Shown piece by piece: positions 51,537-60,758 of a stretch of 64,000 nt of DNA. Under the pieces are notes generated by a model. The model was not told where the DNA came from. It ran no database searches and saw only the letters and a program-made list of their open reading frames with translations. The translations under genes were made by a program, and so were the position numbers. The stretch is from the NCBI RefSeq assembly GCF_024460775.1, contig NZ_JANFYZ010000003.1, positions 186,001 to 250,000 of the forward strand, given 5' to 3'. The number at the start of each line of letters is the position of its first letter. Position 1 is the stretch's first letter. Origin of the DNA: Desulfovibrio desulfuricans (GTDB taxonomy: Bacteria > Desulfobacterota > Desulfovibrionia > Desulfovibrionales > Desulfovibrionaceae).

Positions 51537-53027
51537 ATGAACTCGTCATTGTTTATCGGCGCCACAGGCATGAAAACGTTGAGTAGCGGCATGAACGTTA
51601 TCTCAAACAACATCGCCAATGTGAGCACCATCGGGTACAAGCAGCAAACCGCTCTGTTCTCTGACGTTTTTTACGCGCAGCAAGGGGCCATAGGCGACTG
51701 GTGGGATGCGCAGACCAATTCCAAGGTAGCCCTTGGGCAGGTAGGTCAGGGCGTACAGCTGGACGCAGTACTCACATGGTACAACCAGGGGGCCCTTGAA
51801 TCTTCCAATACCGTTACGGATATGGCCATCAACGGCAAAGGCTTCTTTCAGGTAACGGACAAAACCGGCCAGGAGTATTACACCCGCGCGGGCGACTTCC
51901 GCCCCGACAACCAGGGCGTCTGGCGCACGCCTGCCGGCATGGCCCTCATGGGCTACAAGTACGCTGAGGATGGCACCAAGGGCGGTCTGGCGCAGGTTAC
52001 AGTTGACAGATTCGCCAAGATGCCCGCCAAGGCCACCACGGCCGTTGATATGCGGTTTAATGTGGGGCAGTCCAAAGACACCACCAGTGACCCCGCAAAT
52101 CCCTATTTCAGCCTCATCGGCCAGTATAACGCCGCCAATGATCCACCCCTGGCCAGTTCCAGCTACGGATACGGGCAAAGCATTACCATGTATGGCGCCG
52201 ATGGCACGGCCCACTCGGCCACCATCTATTTTGACGGCGCACCATCCACAGGCTCCGGAAGCACTGTGGAGTACCTCATTGCCTCGGATGCCGACGCCAA
52301 TGGCGGCAAGGCCCAGCCCCTGATGGCGGGTACCCTCAGCTTCAATGCCAAGGGCGAAGTTACCGGAATGTCGGCCTACACTCCATCCACTGCAGGCAGT
52401 ACAAACCTTGCGGACTGGAACGCGGCCACACTCTCCAAGGACGGTATACCCCAGATGACTGTCAACGGTGCGCCTGTCACTGTGAACCTGGGCATCACCG
52501 CCAAGAGCGGCTGGCAAAACAGCCCAGGCAATGCCGCCAGCGTGGGCACCGATCCCACTGCGCTGGCAAGCATGGGCAACGCCTACACCCGCGCAGCAGA
52601 CGCCACAACCAACTACACCTCTTCCTCTCCTGTGACGCGCACAAGAACCCAGAATGGGTATGCCGAAGGCACACTGAACAATATCAGCATCAACGCCGAT
52701 GGTACTGTGGTGGGCAAGTTTTCCAACAGCGAAAGCATGGATCTCTGGCAGATTCCCGTATGCCGTTTCACCAGCGAAGACGGCCTGCGCCGCGAGGGCA
52801 ACAACCTCTTTTCCGCCACTGAAGATTCCGGCAATATGGAAATGGGCGTTGCCGGTACGGAAAACTACGGCAAGATAAACGCATACAATATTGAACATTC
52901 CAACGTGGACATGTCCCAGGAAATGGTCAACATGATTGTCAACCAGCGTGGCTTTCAGTCCAACAGCAAGGTTGTGACCACGGCAGATCAGATGCTGCAA
53001 AAGGCCATGGAACTCAAACGGTCATAG
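51537..53027 (+). CDS. flgE: Flagellar hook protein
   Basis: 496 residues. N-terminal rod-like motif MNSSLFIGATGMKTLSSGMNVISNNIANVSTIGYK, the DMAINGKGFFQV segment that marks hook and rod proteins, a variable Ser/Thr/Asn-rich central part, and the C-terminal coiled end GKINAYNIEHSNVDMSQEMVNMIVNQRGFQSNSKVVTTADQMLQ. Exported through the flagellar type III machine to form the hook. Start after cgacaggaggcagagc. It stands alone here without other flagellar genes. Confidence 0.93.
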   Translation: MNSSLFIGATGMKTLSSGMNVISNNIANVSTIGYKQQTALFSDVFYAQQGAIGDWWDAQTNSKVALGQVGQGVQLDAVLTWYNQGALESSNTVTDMAINGKGFFQVTDKTGQEYYTRAGDFRPDNQGVWRTPAGMALMGYKYAEDGTKGGLAQVTVDRFAKMPAKATTAVDMRFNVGQSKDTTSDPANPYFSLIGQYNAANDPPLASSSYGYGQSITMYGADGTAHSATIYFDGAPSTGSGSTVEYLIASDADANGGKAQPLMAGTLSFNAKGEVTGMSAYTPSTAGSTNLADWNAATLSKDGIPQMTVNGAPVTVNLGITAKSGWQNSPGNAASVGTDPTALASMGNAYTRAADATTNYTSSSPVTRTRTQNGYAEGTLNNISINADGTVVGKFSNSESMDLWQIPVCRFTSEDGLRREGNNLFSATEDSGNMEMGVAGTENYGKINAYNIEHSNVDMSQEMVNMIVNQRGFQSNSKVVTTADQMLQKAMELKRS

Positions 53028-53067
53028 CCGCATGGGCTCAGCCCCTTGTTTGGTGTAATGATTTTCC

Positions 53068-53093
53068 GGCCCCGGCATAACCCGGGGCCTTTT
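53068..53093 (+). terminator. Terminator after flgE
   Basis: ggccccgg pairs with ccggggcc around cataac, followed by TTTT. Confidence 0.85.
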
Positions 53094-53282
53094 GTATTTC
53101 TGGCAGGATACCGCTGCCAGGCGGATGCGCCCATACCATTTGACCACTTTGGTTATCCGGGCGATCCGGACGCAGCAGCATTGCTCCGTACCGCCCCATA
53201 GGGTACAGTGTTGCCTCAAGATGTGGATCACCCTGTAAAGAAACACTTTTTTGCCGCACTTTCCCGCAGGAGAGCACCCCGC

Positions 53283-54164
53283 ATGAGCGTCGCAGCATCC
53301 TCCACCAATGGTACCGCTCTCTATGGCGTCACCGGTTGGCCGCTGGCCCAGACACTTTCGCCCCTGTTGCACAATACGGGCTTCCGGACGCTGGGCATCA
53401 ACGCACTGTACCAGAAATGGGAAGTGCCGCCCGAGAAACTGCCCGCCTTTGTGGAAAGTGTACGCCTGCTCGATATTCGCGGTTGTTCTGTGACCATCCC
53501 GCACAAGGTTGGCCTTTTGGCCCTGCTGGACGAAATCAGCCCCCTTGCACGTCAGGTGGGCGCGGCCAATACCATTTACTGGAAGGGCGACCACCTTTGC
53601 GGCGAAAACACCGATGTGGCCGGATTCATGGCTCCGCTTGCAGAGATGCCTCTTGGCGGGGCGGATGTGCTGCTGCTGGGTGCGGGCGGCGCTGCCCGGG
53701 CCGTTGCCGCTGGCCTTGCCGCGCCGGACAATGCAAAGCGCCCTGCCAGAATCTTTGTGGCCACGCCTTCCGATAAATCGCACCTGCCGCTGGCCGACGA
53801 ATTCGGCCTTACGCCCCTGCTGTGGAAAGACCGTCACGAGCCTTCGGCCCTGCTGGTGGTCAACACCACTCCCCTTGGCATGCGCGGCAAGGCAGAGGAT
53901 GACACCCCATACGATTTCTCGCTGGCAGGGGCACTTCCCGCCAACGGTGCTGCCAAGGCAACACCCATTGCCTACGATATTGTGTACAACCCCCTCGAAA
54001 CCCGTTTTCTGCGCGAGGCCCGCGCTGCTGGTCGTTGCTGCATATCGGGCCTTGAAATGTTTTTTGGTCAGGGCGACGCGCAGTTCCGCCTCTGGACGGG
54101 GCAGGGCCTGCCGCCCGAATCACGCCGCGCCCTTGAGGACGCCCTTGGGCAACAGCCCCAATAA
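53283..54164 (+). CDS. aroE: Shikimate dehydrogenase
   Basis: 293 residues. The shikimate site is visible in LYGVTGWPLAQTLSPLLHNTGF, GCSVTIPHKVG (catalytic Lys) and ENTDVAGF (catalytic Asp); the NADP loop is LLLGAGGAARAV; the end has YDIVYNPLETRFL and the SGLEMFFGQG motif. It reduces 3-dehydroshikimate with NADPH. Start after gcaggagagcaccccgc. aroQ follows in the next 25 bases. Confidence 0.93.
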   Translation: MSVAASSTNGTALYGVTGWPLAQTLSPLLHNTGFRTLGINALYQKWEVPPEKLPAFVESVRLLDIRGCSVTIPHKVGLLALLDEISPLARQVGAANTIYWKGDHLCGENTDVAGFMAPLAEMPLGGADVLLLGAGGAARAVAAGLAAPDNAKRPARIFVATPSDKSHLPLADEFGLTPLLWKDRHEPSALLVVNTTPLGMRGKAEDDTPYDFSLAGALPANGAAKATPIAYDIVYNPLETRFLREARAAGRCCISGLEMFFGQGDAQFRLWTGQGLPPESRRALEDALGQQPQ

Positions 54165-54188
54165 ACCGACATGAAAAGCGAGGCTTCC

Positions 54189-54641
54189 ATGCGAATTCTG
54201 GTGCTGCACGGCGTCAATCTGAACATGTTTGGCAAGCGCGACCCCTCACAGTACGGCACGGCCACCCTGGCGGACATTGACGCAGCGCTGCAATCGCTTG
54301 CCCAGGAAATGGGCGCGACTGTGGAATGCTTTCAGACCAACCACGAGGGCCTGATGGTGGAGCGCATCCACCAGGCGCTTGGCGAGGGCGCTGACGCGGT
54401 GGTTATCAATGCGGGCGCATGGACGCACTACAGCTATGCCATTGCTGACGCCCTGGCCATTCTGCCTGTGCCTGTGGTGGAGGTTCACATGTCCAATGTT
54501 CACGCGCGCGAGGCGTTCCGGCACCATTCTGTGCTGTCGCCAGTGTGCGCGGGCAGCGTGTGCGGATTCGGCGTTGAGAGTTATCTTCTCGGGCTGCGAG
54601 CCGCGCAATCGCTGGCGGCTAAAGCCGCAGCCAAAGCGTAG
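54189..54641 (+). CDS. aroQ: 3-dehydroquinate dehydratase, type II
   Basis: 150 residues. Family motifs in order: ILVLHGVNLNMFGKRDPSQYG, FQTNHEGLMVERIHQA, VINAGAWTHYSYAIADAL (Tyr/His/Asn), VVEVHMSNVHAREAFRHHSVLSPVCAGSVCGFG, and SYLLGLRAA. Converts 3-dehydroquinate to 3-dehydroshikimate; aroE carries out the next step. The start is set by family alignment; the ribosome site is weak and an ATG at 54171 is possible. Confidence 0.92.
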   Translation: MRILVLHGVNLNMFGKRDPSQYGTATLADIDAALQSLAQEMGATVECFQTNHEGLMVERIHQALGEGADAVVINAGAWTHYSYAIADALAILPVPVVEVHMSNVHAREAFRHHSVLSPVCAGSVCGFGVESYLLGLRAAQSLAAKAAAKA

Positions 54642-54662
54642 TAAAGACGCAGTATATAATTT

Positions 54663-54741
54663 GCTGGGGTGCGAGCCTAGATTTTTGACTTTTTCTGCTG
54701 TAGCGTTGTAGATAGTCTTGTCACAGCGGCACCCCATCAGC
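54663..54741 (+). promoter_or_regulatory. Promoter-like region of hdr-flx flanked by inverted repeat
   Basis: gctggggtgc (54663-54672) and gcaccccatcagc (54729-54741) form an imperfect inverted repeat with a 2-base bulge. Between them is TTGACT (54685-54690), 18 bases, and TAGATA (54709-54714), a weak -35/-10 pair. The repeat could be an operator around the promoter or a stem ending the aro transcript. Confidence 0.35.
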
Positions 54742-54760
54742 TTCTAACCAGAGAGTTCCC

Positions 54761-55342
54761 ATGAACGAAGCCATTAACCTGAACCGCCTGCGCGACCCCG
54801 CCTTTACGGAGGAAGTGGATGCGCACAGCGGGCAAAAAGTGTCCACCTGCTATCAGTGCGGCAATTGTACTGCCGGCTGTCCCGCAGGGTTCGTTTACGA
54901 CATGCAGGTCAACCAGATCATGCGGGCGGTACAGTTGGGCTTGAAGGACGCGGTACTTGATTCGCGTTCCATCTGGATGTGCCTGTCCTGTTCCACCTGT
55001 AGCCAACGGTGTCCCAACAACATCGATGTGGCCGGAGTCATGGAGACCCTGCGCCACATGGCCCGCAAGGAAGGCCGCGTGGCCGTTCCCAAGGTGGAAA
55101 AATTCTGGTTTTCCTTCCTGGATACGGTGCGCACCTTTGGCCGCACCCACGAAATCGGCACCATGGCACTCTACATGATGCGCTCACTGCGCGTGTTTAC
55201 CGACGTTGACCTCGCGCCCGAAGCTCTCAAAAAGGGCAAGCTGGGACTCAAGCCCCACATTCTGCCGGGCGGGGCAGGGCCGGTTACCCGTATCTTTACG
55301 CGCTACAAGGAACGCGCCAAGCGCGAGGGGGTGCGCCCATGA
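54761..55342 (+). CDS. hdrC: HdrC, heterodisulfide-reductase-like iron-sulfur subunit
   Basis: 193 residues with two ferredoxin-type 4Fe-4S sites: CYQCGNCTAGCP near residue 30 and CLSCSTCSQRCP near residue 71. The tail is basic. It links the FAD-containing HdrA with HdrB. Its stop overlaps the hdrB start (ATGA), and the rest of the operon is similarly coupled. Confidence 0.93.
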   Translation: MNEAINLNRLRDPAFTEEVDAHSGQKVSTCYQCGNCTAGCPAGFVYDMQVNQIMRAVQLGLKDAVLDSRSIWMCLSCSTCSQRCPNNIDVAGVMETLRHMARKEGRVAVPKVEKFWFSFLDTVRTFGRTHEIGTMALYMMRSLRVFTDVDLAPEALKKGKLGLKPHILPGGAGPVTRIFTRYKERAKREGVRP

Positions 55343-56271
55343 ATTTTGCCTACTACCCCGGCTGCTCCGCCAGGGGTTCTTCAAAAGATTACGAAATGTC
55401 CACTCAGGCTGTGTGCAAAGCCCTGGACATGAGACTTGTGGATATTCCCGACTGGAACTGTTGCGGCTCCACCCCGGCCCATGCCGTGGATACGGAACTT
55501 TCCGCCGCCCTGTGCGTGCGCAATCTTGATATTGCCGCCCAGCAAAAAGCTGAAGTTCTGCTTACCCCATGCCCCAGCTGCCTTTCCAACCTGCGCATGG
55601 CTGCCAAGCGCATGGAAAATCCCGCCTTCCGCAGCCGCGTTGACGAGCTGCTGGACGGCCCCTCGGCCAAGCAGTTTCCGCCTGTCACCTCCGTCATGCA
55701 GGGCATTGCCGCGCAGATGGAAATGGACGCCATCGCCGCCCGCGTGCGCCAGAGTCTCAAGGGGCTCAAGCTCGTGGCCTACTACGGCTGCCTCATGAGC
55801 CGCCCGGCGGAAGTGATGAACTTTGGCGACCCCGAAAATCCCACGCTCATGGAAGAAATGATGTCAGCCTGCGGCGCGGAGATGCTTGATTTCCCGCTCA
55901 AGACCGCCTGCTGCGGCGCATCGTTCGGCATTCCCGAGCGCCCCATGACAGCCAAAAATTCGGGCCGCATCCTTGAGCTGGCAACCCGCCTCGGCGCGGA
56001 CGCCATCGTAGTGGCCTGTCCTCTCTGCCAGATGAACCTTGACCTGCGCCAGGATCAGGCCAGCGCGGCCATGGACACCAAGTTCCGTATGCCGGTGCTC
56101 TACTTCACCCAGATGATGGGCATTGCCTTTGATCTGCCGGAAGAAGAACTGGGCCTGAACAAGCTGTGCGTGAGCCCCAACGGCCTTATCCGCAAACTGG
56201 GCGAGCTGCGCCGCGAGGAAGCAGCCAAACCCGCAGAGCAGAAGGCCAAGGCCGCTGAAGGAGGCAGGTAA
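55339..56271 (+). CDS. hdrB: HdrB, non-cubane iron-sulfur subunit
   Basis: 310 residues. Two CCG domains: DWNCCGSTPAHAV followed by TPCPSCLSNL in the N-terminal half, and YYGCLMSRP then TACCGASFG and ACPLCQMN in the C-terminal half. These Cys-rich motifs bind the non-cubane 4Fe-4S clusters that reduce disulfides in methanogen Hdr. The disulfide in Desulfovibrio is unknown (DsrC has been proposed). Confidence 0.93.
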   Translation: MNFAYYPGCSARGSSKDYEMSTQAVCKALDMRLVDIPDWNCCGSTPAHAVDTELSAALCVRNLDIAAQQKAEVLLTPCPSCLSNLRMAAKRMENPAFRSRVDELLDGPSAKQFPPVTSVMQGIAAQMEMDAIAARVRQSLKGLKLVAYYGCLMSRPAEVMNFGDPENPTLMEEMMSACGAEMLDFPLKTACCGASFGIPERPMTAKNSGRILELATRLGADAIVVACPLCQMNLDLRQDQASAAMDTKFRMPVLYFTQMMGIAFDLPEEELGLNKLCVSPNGLIRKLGELRREEAAKPAEQKAKAAEGGR

Positions 56272-58232
56272 TGAGAATAGGCGTCTTTATCTGCCACTGC
56301 GGCAGCAACATCGCCGGAACCGTCGATTGCGCCCAGGTGGCGGCCATTGCCCGCACCTACCCGGACGTAGTCTATGCCGACGACCCCATGTACACCTGCG
56401 CCGAACCAGGGCAGGCGGCCATTGAGGCTGCCATCCACGAGCACAAGCTTGACGGCGTGGTCGTTGCCTCCTGCTCGCCGCGCATGCACGAACCCACCTT
56501 CCGCCGCACGGTGGAACGCGCGGGGCTGAACCGCTACATGCTTGAAATGGCCAACATCCGCGAGCATGTTTCGTGGATCGGCAAAGACATGGAAGCCAAC
56601 ACCAACAAGGCTGCCGAACTGGTGCAGCTTGCGGTGGAAAAGCTGCGCAACAACAAGCCCCTGCTGGCCAAGAGCTTTGATGTCAACAAGCGCGTGCTGG
56701 TCATCGGCGGCGGCGTTGCGGGCATTCAGGCGGCGCTTGACTGTGCCGACGGCGGCATTCAGGTGGTGCTGGTGGAACGCGATGCGACCATCGGCGGCAA
56801 GATGGCAAAGCTCGACAAGACCTTCCCCACCGTTGACTGCTCGGCCTGTATTCTCGGCCCCAAGATGGTGGACGTGGCCCAGCACTCCAACATTACGCTC
56901 TACGCCTATTCCGAAGTGGAAGACATTTCGGGCTATGTGGGCAACTTTACGGTCAAGATCCGCAAGCGCACCACCTATGTGGACTGGAGCCTGTGCACGG
57001 GCTGCGGCGCATGCACAGAGAAATGCCCGGCCAAGAAAACGCCCGACACCTTCAATGAACTGACGGGCAACACCACGGCCATCACCATTGCCTTTCCGCA
57101 GGCCATCCCCAAGAAGGCCGTCATCAATCCGCAGTTCTGCCGCCAGCTTCTCAAGGGCAAGTGCGGCGTGTGCGCCAAGGTGTGCCCCACCGGGGCCATC
57201 AAGTACGACATGGAAGATGAAGTCATCACCGAAGAAGTGGGCAGCATTGTTGCCGCCACCGGTTATGACCTCATGGACTGGACCGTGTACAAGGAATACG
57301 GCGGCGGCGCGTACCCCGACGTCATCACCTCCTTGCAGTACGAGCGCCTGCTCTCCGCATCCGGCCCCACGGGCGGGCATGTGAAGCGCCCCTCTGACGG
57401 TAGGGAACCCAAGAACATCGTCTTTGTGCAGTGCGTCGGCTCGCGCGACAAATCCGTGGGCCGTCCCTACTGCTCCGGCTTCTGCTGCATGTACACGGCC
57501 AAGCAGGCCATCCTGACCAAGGATCACATTCCCGATTCCAAGTCCTTTGTCTTCTACATGGACATCCGCGCTCCAGGGAAGATGTACGACGAGTTTACCC
57601 GCCGCGCCATGGAAGAATACGGTACGGAATACATCCGTGGCCGCGTGTCGCAGATTTACCCCGACGGCAACGGCCAGATGACGGTCATGGGCGTGGATAC
57701 CCTGCTGGGTCAGCCAGTGGAAATCAAGGCCGACCTGGTGGTGCTTGCCGTGGGCGTCGAGGCCAGCAAGGGTTCGCCCCAGCTGGCGGAAAAGCTGCGT
57801 ATCTCCTACGACAGCTACGGCTTCTTCATGGAAAGCCACGTCAAGCTCAAGCCTGTGGAAACCAATACCGCCGGTGTGTATCTGGCGGGCGTATGCCAGG
57901 GGGTCAAGGACATTCCCGCCTCCGTGGCCCAGGGTTCCGCCGCTGCGGCCAAGGTGCTGGCGCTCTTCTCCAAGGACAAGCTTGAAAGCGACCCGCAGAT
58001 CGCCCAGGTGGACATCCGCCGCTGCGTCAACTGCGGCAAGTGCATCCGCTGCTGCCCCTTCGGAGCCATCAAGGAAGTGGAGATCCGGGGCGAGGGCAAG
58101 GCTCAGGTCATCGAGACCGTGTGCCAGGGCTGCGGCCTGTGTACGTCCACCTGTCCGCAGGGGGCCATCCAGCTTTCACACGCTACTGACAACCAGATCC
58201 TTGCGGAGGTAAACGCCTTATGCCAGTGCTAA
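56271..58232 (+). CDS. hdrA: HdrA, FAD-containing electron-bifurcation subunit
   Basis: 653 residues. N-terminal Cys segment (IGVFICHCGSNIAG), FAD loop VLVIGGGVAGIQAALDCADGG, VDCSACILGPKMVD, then ferredoxin motifs CTGCGACTEKCP, CGVCAKVCP, CVNCGKCIRCCP and CQGCGLCTSTCP. HdrA is the site where electrons split. No selenocysteine codon is needed. It overlaps the next gene by 13 bp, an unusually deep overlap that couples translation of HdrA with FlxDC. Confidence 0.94.
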   Translation: MRIGVFICHCGSNIAGTVDCAQVAAIARTYPDVVYADDPMYTCAEPGQAAIEAAIHEHKLDGVVVASCSPRMHEPTFRRTVERAGLNRYMLEMANIREHVSWIGKDMEANTNKAAELVQLAVEKLRNNKPLLAKSFDVNKRVLVIGGGVAGIQAALDCADGGIQVVLVERDATIGGKMAKLDKTFPTVDCSACILGPKMVDVAQHSNITLYAYSEVEDISGYVGNFTVKIRKRTTYVDWSLCTGCGACTEKCPAKKTPDTFNELTGNTTAITIAFPQAIPKKAVINPQFCRQLLKGKCGVCAKVCPTGAIKYDMEDEVITEEVGSIVAATGYDLMDWTVYKEYGGGAYPDVITSLQYERLLSASGPTGGHVKRPSDGREPKNIVFVQCVGSRDKSVGRPYCSGFCCMYTAKQAILTKDHIPDSKSFVFYMDIRAPGKMYDEFTRRAMEEYGTEYIRGRVSQIYPDGNGQMTVMGVDTLLGQPVEIKADLVVLAVGVEASKGSPQLAEKLRISYDSYGFFMESHVKLKPVETNTAGVYLAGVCQGVKDIPASVAQGSAAAAKVLALFSKDKLESDPQIAQVDIRRCVNCGKCIRCCPFGAIKEVEIRGEGKAQVIETVCQGCGLCTSTCPQGAIQLSHATDNQILAEVNALCQC

Positions 58233-59668
58233 ACGGCAAAGAACTGAGAATTGTAGGTTTTCTCTGCAACTGGTGTTCGTATGGCGGCGCGGATACTGCC
58301 GGTGTGGCCCGCGCCACCCAGCCCACAGACCTGCGCGTCATCCGTGTTCCCTGCTCGGGCCGTATTGACCCGCTGTTCATCGTCAAGGCGCTGCTCAACG
58401 GCGCGGACGGCGTGCTGGTTTCCGGCTGCCACCCCCGCGACTGCCACTACGCAGCGGGCAACTTCTACGCCCGCCGCCGCCTTGAGGTGCTCAAGCAGTT
58501 CCTGCCCGTGCTGGGCATTGACGAACGCCGCTTTGAATACACCTGGGTTTCAGCCTCCGAAGGCCAGCGCTGGCAGCAGGTGGTCACGGTCTTTACCGAC
58601 CGCATCCACAAGCTCGGCCCCGCGCCCAAGCTGGAAGACCCGGAACCGCTGCTCAAAATAGCAGACATGGCCCTGACCTCCCTGCGCTCCCTCGGCACAG
58701 GGCAGAACGCCGCCCTTGCCGAGCTCAAGGAAGCCATCAAGGCCAAGCTGCCCGAGCTGGACTGCGTGCTCGGCTGGCAGCAGGGCTATGACGCCGCGCA
58801 CACCGTGCCCCTGTTCATGAAGACCCCCGAGGACGTGGACAAGCTGGTATGGGGGCCCTTTAACGTCAACAATCCCGCCGTGTACCTGCCCTCGTTCAAG
58901 GGCAAGAAGGTGGGCATTGTGGTCAAGGGCTGCGATTCCCGCTCGGTGGTTGAATTGCTGCAGGAAAACCTGATCCGCCGCGAAGATGTGACCATCTTTG
59001 CCCTGCCCTGCGAAGGCACGCTGGACATGGCCCGCGTCAATCAGGATCTGGGCCGCTACACCAAGATCGACGGCGTGACCTACGACGAGGCCGGTGTAAC
59101 CATCACCGCCGACGGCAAGGATCACCGCTTCTGCATGACGGACTACGCCCAGGGCAAATGCTACGGCTGCACCACGCCTTCGGCAGTGCTGGCCGACACC
59201 CTGCTTGGTCAGCCCGTCAAGGTGGACGGCGCGGCGGGTACCCCGCCGGAACTGGCCCTGCTCGATTCCATGACTCTGGACGAACGGCTCGCCTTCTGGC
59301 GTGGCCAGATGGACCGCTGCCTGCGCTGCTACGCCTGCCGCAACGCCTGCCCCATGTGCGTGTGCCGCGACTACTGCGTCTCCGACAGCCGCGATCCGCA
59401 CTGGATGACGCAGGAAGACAGCGCCAAGGAAAAACTCTTCTTCCAGACCATCCACGCCATGCATCTGGCTGGCCGCTGCACAGGCTGCGGCGAATGCCAG
59501 CGCGCCTGCCCCGTGGGCATTCCCATCCTGGCCCTGCGCCAGCAGATTGCCCGCGCTGTGGCCCAGCTTTTTGACGGCTACCAGCCCGGCCTCAATCCGG
59601 ATGAAGTGCCGCCCTTGCTGGGCTATGAAGTGGTTGAAAAGAACATTCATGAGAGGGACTGGAAATGA
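58220..59668 (+). CDS. flxDC: Fused FlxD-FlxC: MvhD-like domain plus Fe-S oxidoreductase
   Basis: 482 residues. Residues 1-140 are an MvhD-like 2Fe-2S domain with the expected Cys: CNWCSYGGAD, PCSGR, GCHPRDCHY. Residues about 150-482 resemble the beta subunit of F420-reducing hydrogenase or FlxC, with CCDSRS-like GCDSRSVVELL, CDKC-like CYGCTTPS, and two 4Fe-4S motifs (CLRCYACRNACPMCVC and CTGCGECQRACP). In D. vulgaris the FlxC- and FlxD-type functions are separate genes (flxABCD), so here they are joined. The MvhD part contacts HdrA and hands over electrons from the flavin oxidoreductase. Confidence 0.85.
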   Translation: MPVLNGKELRIVGFLCNWCSYGGADTAGVARATQPTDLRVIRVPCSGRIDPLFIVKALLNGADGVLVSGCHPRDCHYAAGNFYARRRLEVLKQFLPVLGIDERRFEYTWVSASEGQRWQQVVTVFTDRIHKLGPAPKLEDPEPLLKIADMALTSLRSLGTGQNAALAELKEAIKAKLPELDCVLGWQQGYDAAHTVPLFMKTPEDVDKLVWGPFNVNNPAVYLPSFKGKKVGIVVKGCDSRSVVELLQENLIRREDVTIFALPCEGTLDMARVNQDLGRYTKIDGVTYDEAGVTITADGKDHRFCMTDYAQGKCYGCTTPSAVLADTLLGQPVKVDGAAGTPPELALLDSMTLDERLAFWRGQMDRCLRCYACRNACPMCVCRDYCVSDSRDPHWMTQEDSAKEKLFFQTIHAMHLAGRCTGCGECQRACPVGIPILALRQQIARAVAQLFDGYQPGLNPDEVPPLLGYEVVEKNIHERDWK

Positions 59669-60750
59669 GCATGATCCGCTTTGTTACCCCTGACGGCTTG
59701 CCCGCGTTTCTCGCCTACCTCTCGCAGAATGGCCGCCGTGTGCTTGTGCCGGTAGAAAAGCCCGCCAACAAGCGTTCTGTGGTCTTTGAGCCGTGGCAGG
59801 AAGGCAAGCCCTTTACTCTGGAAAAGGCCACCGTGCCCGCCAAGGAAGCCGTGCTGCCCCAGTGCGAAACCCTGGTGCGCTACAAAAAAACCAAGGACCC
59901 TGAAAACCTCGAACGCGTCACCATGAGCCTGGACGACAAGCCCGAGGCTCAGCCCACCGTGGTTTTTGCCTGCCGCCCCTGCGATGCGCGTGGTTATGCG
60001 GTGCTTGACCGCCCCTACCTTAAAGGGCCTTACGCCGATCCTTACTACAAGGCGCGGCGCGACCAGCTCACGGTGGTTACGCTCACCTGCGGCAGCGGCT
60101 GCAACACCTGCTTCTGCCACTGGGTTGGCGGCGGCCCAACCTCCCCCGAAGGCTCGGACGTGCTCATGACCGAGATCGAGGGCGGCTATGTGCTGCAAGG
60201 CATCACGCCCAAGGGCGAAGAACTGCTGGCTGCGTCTTCCCTCTCGGAAGGGGCCGAACTTTTCCCCAAGGCGGAAGCCGCCCGCAAGGAAGCCTGGGCC
60301 AGCCTTGTGCCAGCACCCAATATCAAAAACGCGCCCGAAAAAGTGGCTGCCCGCTTTAACGATACGCAGTTCTGGCAGGATCAGACCGACCGCTGCCTCT
60401 CCTGCGGGGCCTGCACCTACTTTTGCCCCACCTGCTACTGCTTCACCATCACCGATGAGGGCGAAGGACTGAGCGAAAAAGGTGGCCGCCGTCTGCGCAG
60501 CTGGGACAACTGCATGTCCTCGCTGTTCACCCGCGAGGCCAGCGGCCACAACCCGCGCATGCTCAAGGCATTCCGCATGCGCAACCGCGTTTCGCACAAG
60601 TACTCCACCTATCCTGAAAACTGGGGTTCGTTCTCGTGCAGCGGCTGTGGTCGCTGCATCAGCAATTGCCCCGTCTGCCTGGACATCCGCTCCATCGTGC
60701 TGGCCGCCATTGAAGACGGCAACGATGACAAGAAGTCCACGGACAAGTAG
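59665..60750 (+). CDS. flxB: FlxB, 4Fe-4S oxidoreductase subunit
   Basis: 361 residues. Resembles the beta subunit of sulfhydrogenase and AsrA: CRPCDARGYAVLDRPY, CGSGCNTCFCHW, then two ferredoxin motifs CLSCGACTYFCP and CSGCGRCISNCP. It relays electrons from FlxA to FlxDC. Coupled to the preceding gene by ATGA. Confidence 0.88.
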   Translation: MSMIRFVTPDGLPAFLAYLSQNGRRVLVPVEKPANKRSVVFEPWQEGKPFTLEKATVPAKEAVLPQCETLVRYKKTKDPENLERVTMSLDDKPEAQPTVVFACRPCDARGYAVLDRPYLKGPYADPYYKARRDQLTVVTLTCGSGCNTCFCHWVGGGPTSPEGSDVLMTEIEGGYVLQGITPKGEELLAASSLSEGAELFPKAEAARKEAWASLVPAPNIKNAPEKVAARFNDTQFWQDQTDRCLSCGACTYFCPTCYCFTITDEGEGLSEKGGRRLRSWDNCMSSLFTREASGHNPRMLKAFRMRNRVSHKYSTYPENWGSFSCSGCGRCISNCPVCLDIRSIVLAAIEDGNDDKKSTDK

Positions 60751-60758
60751 GAGCAGAC

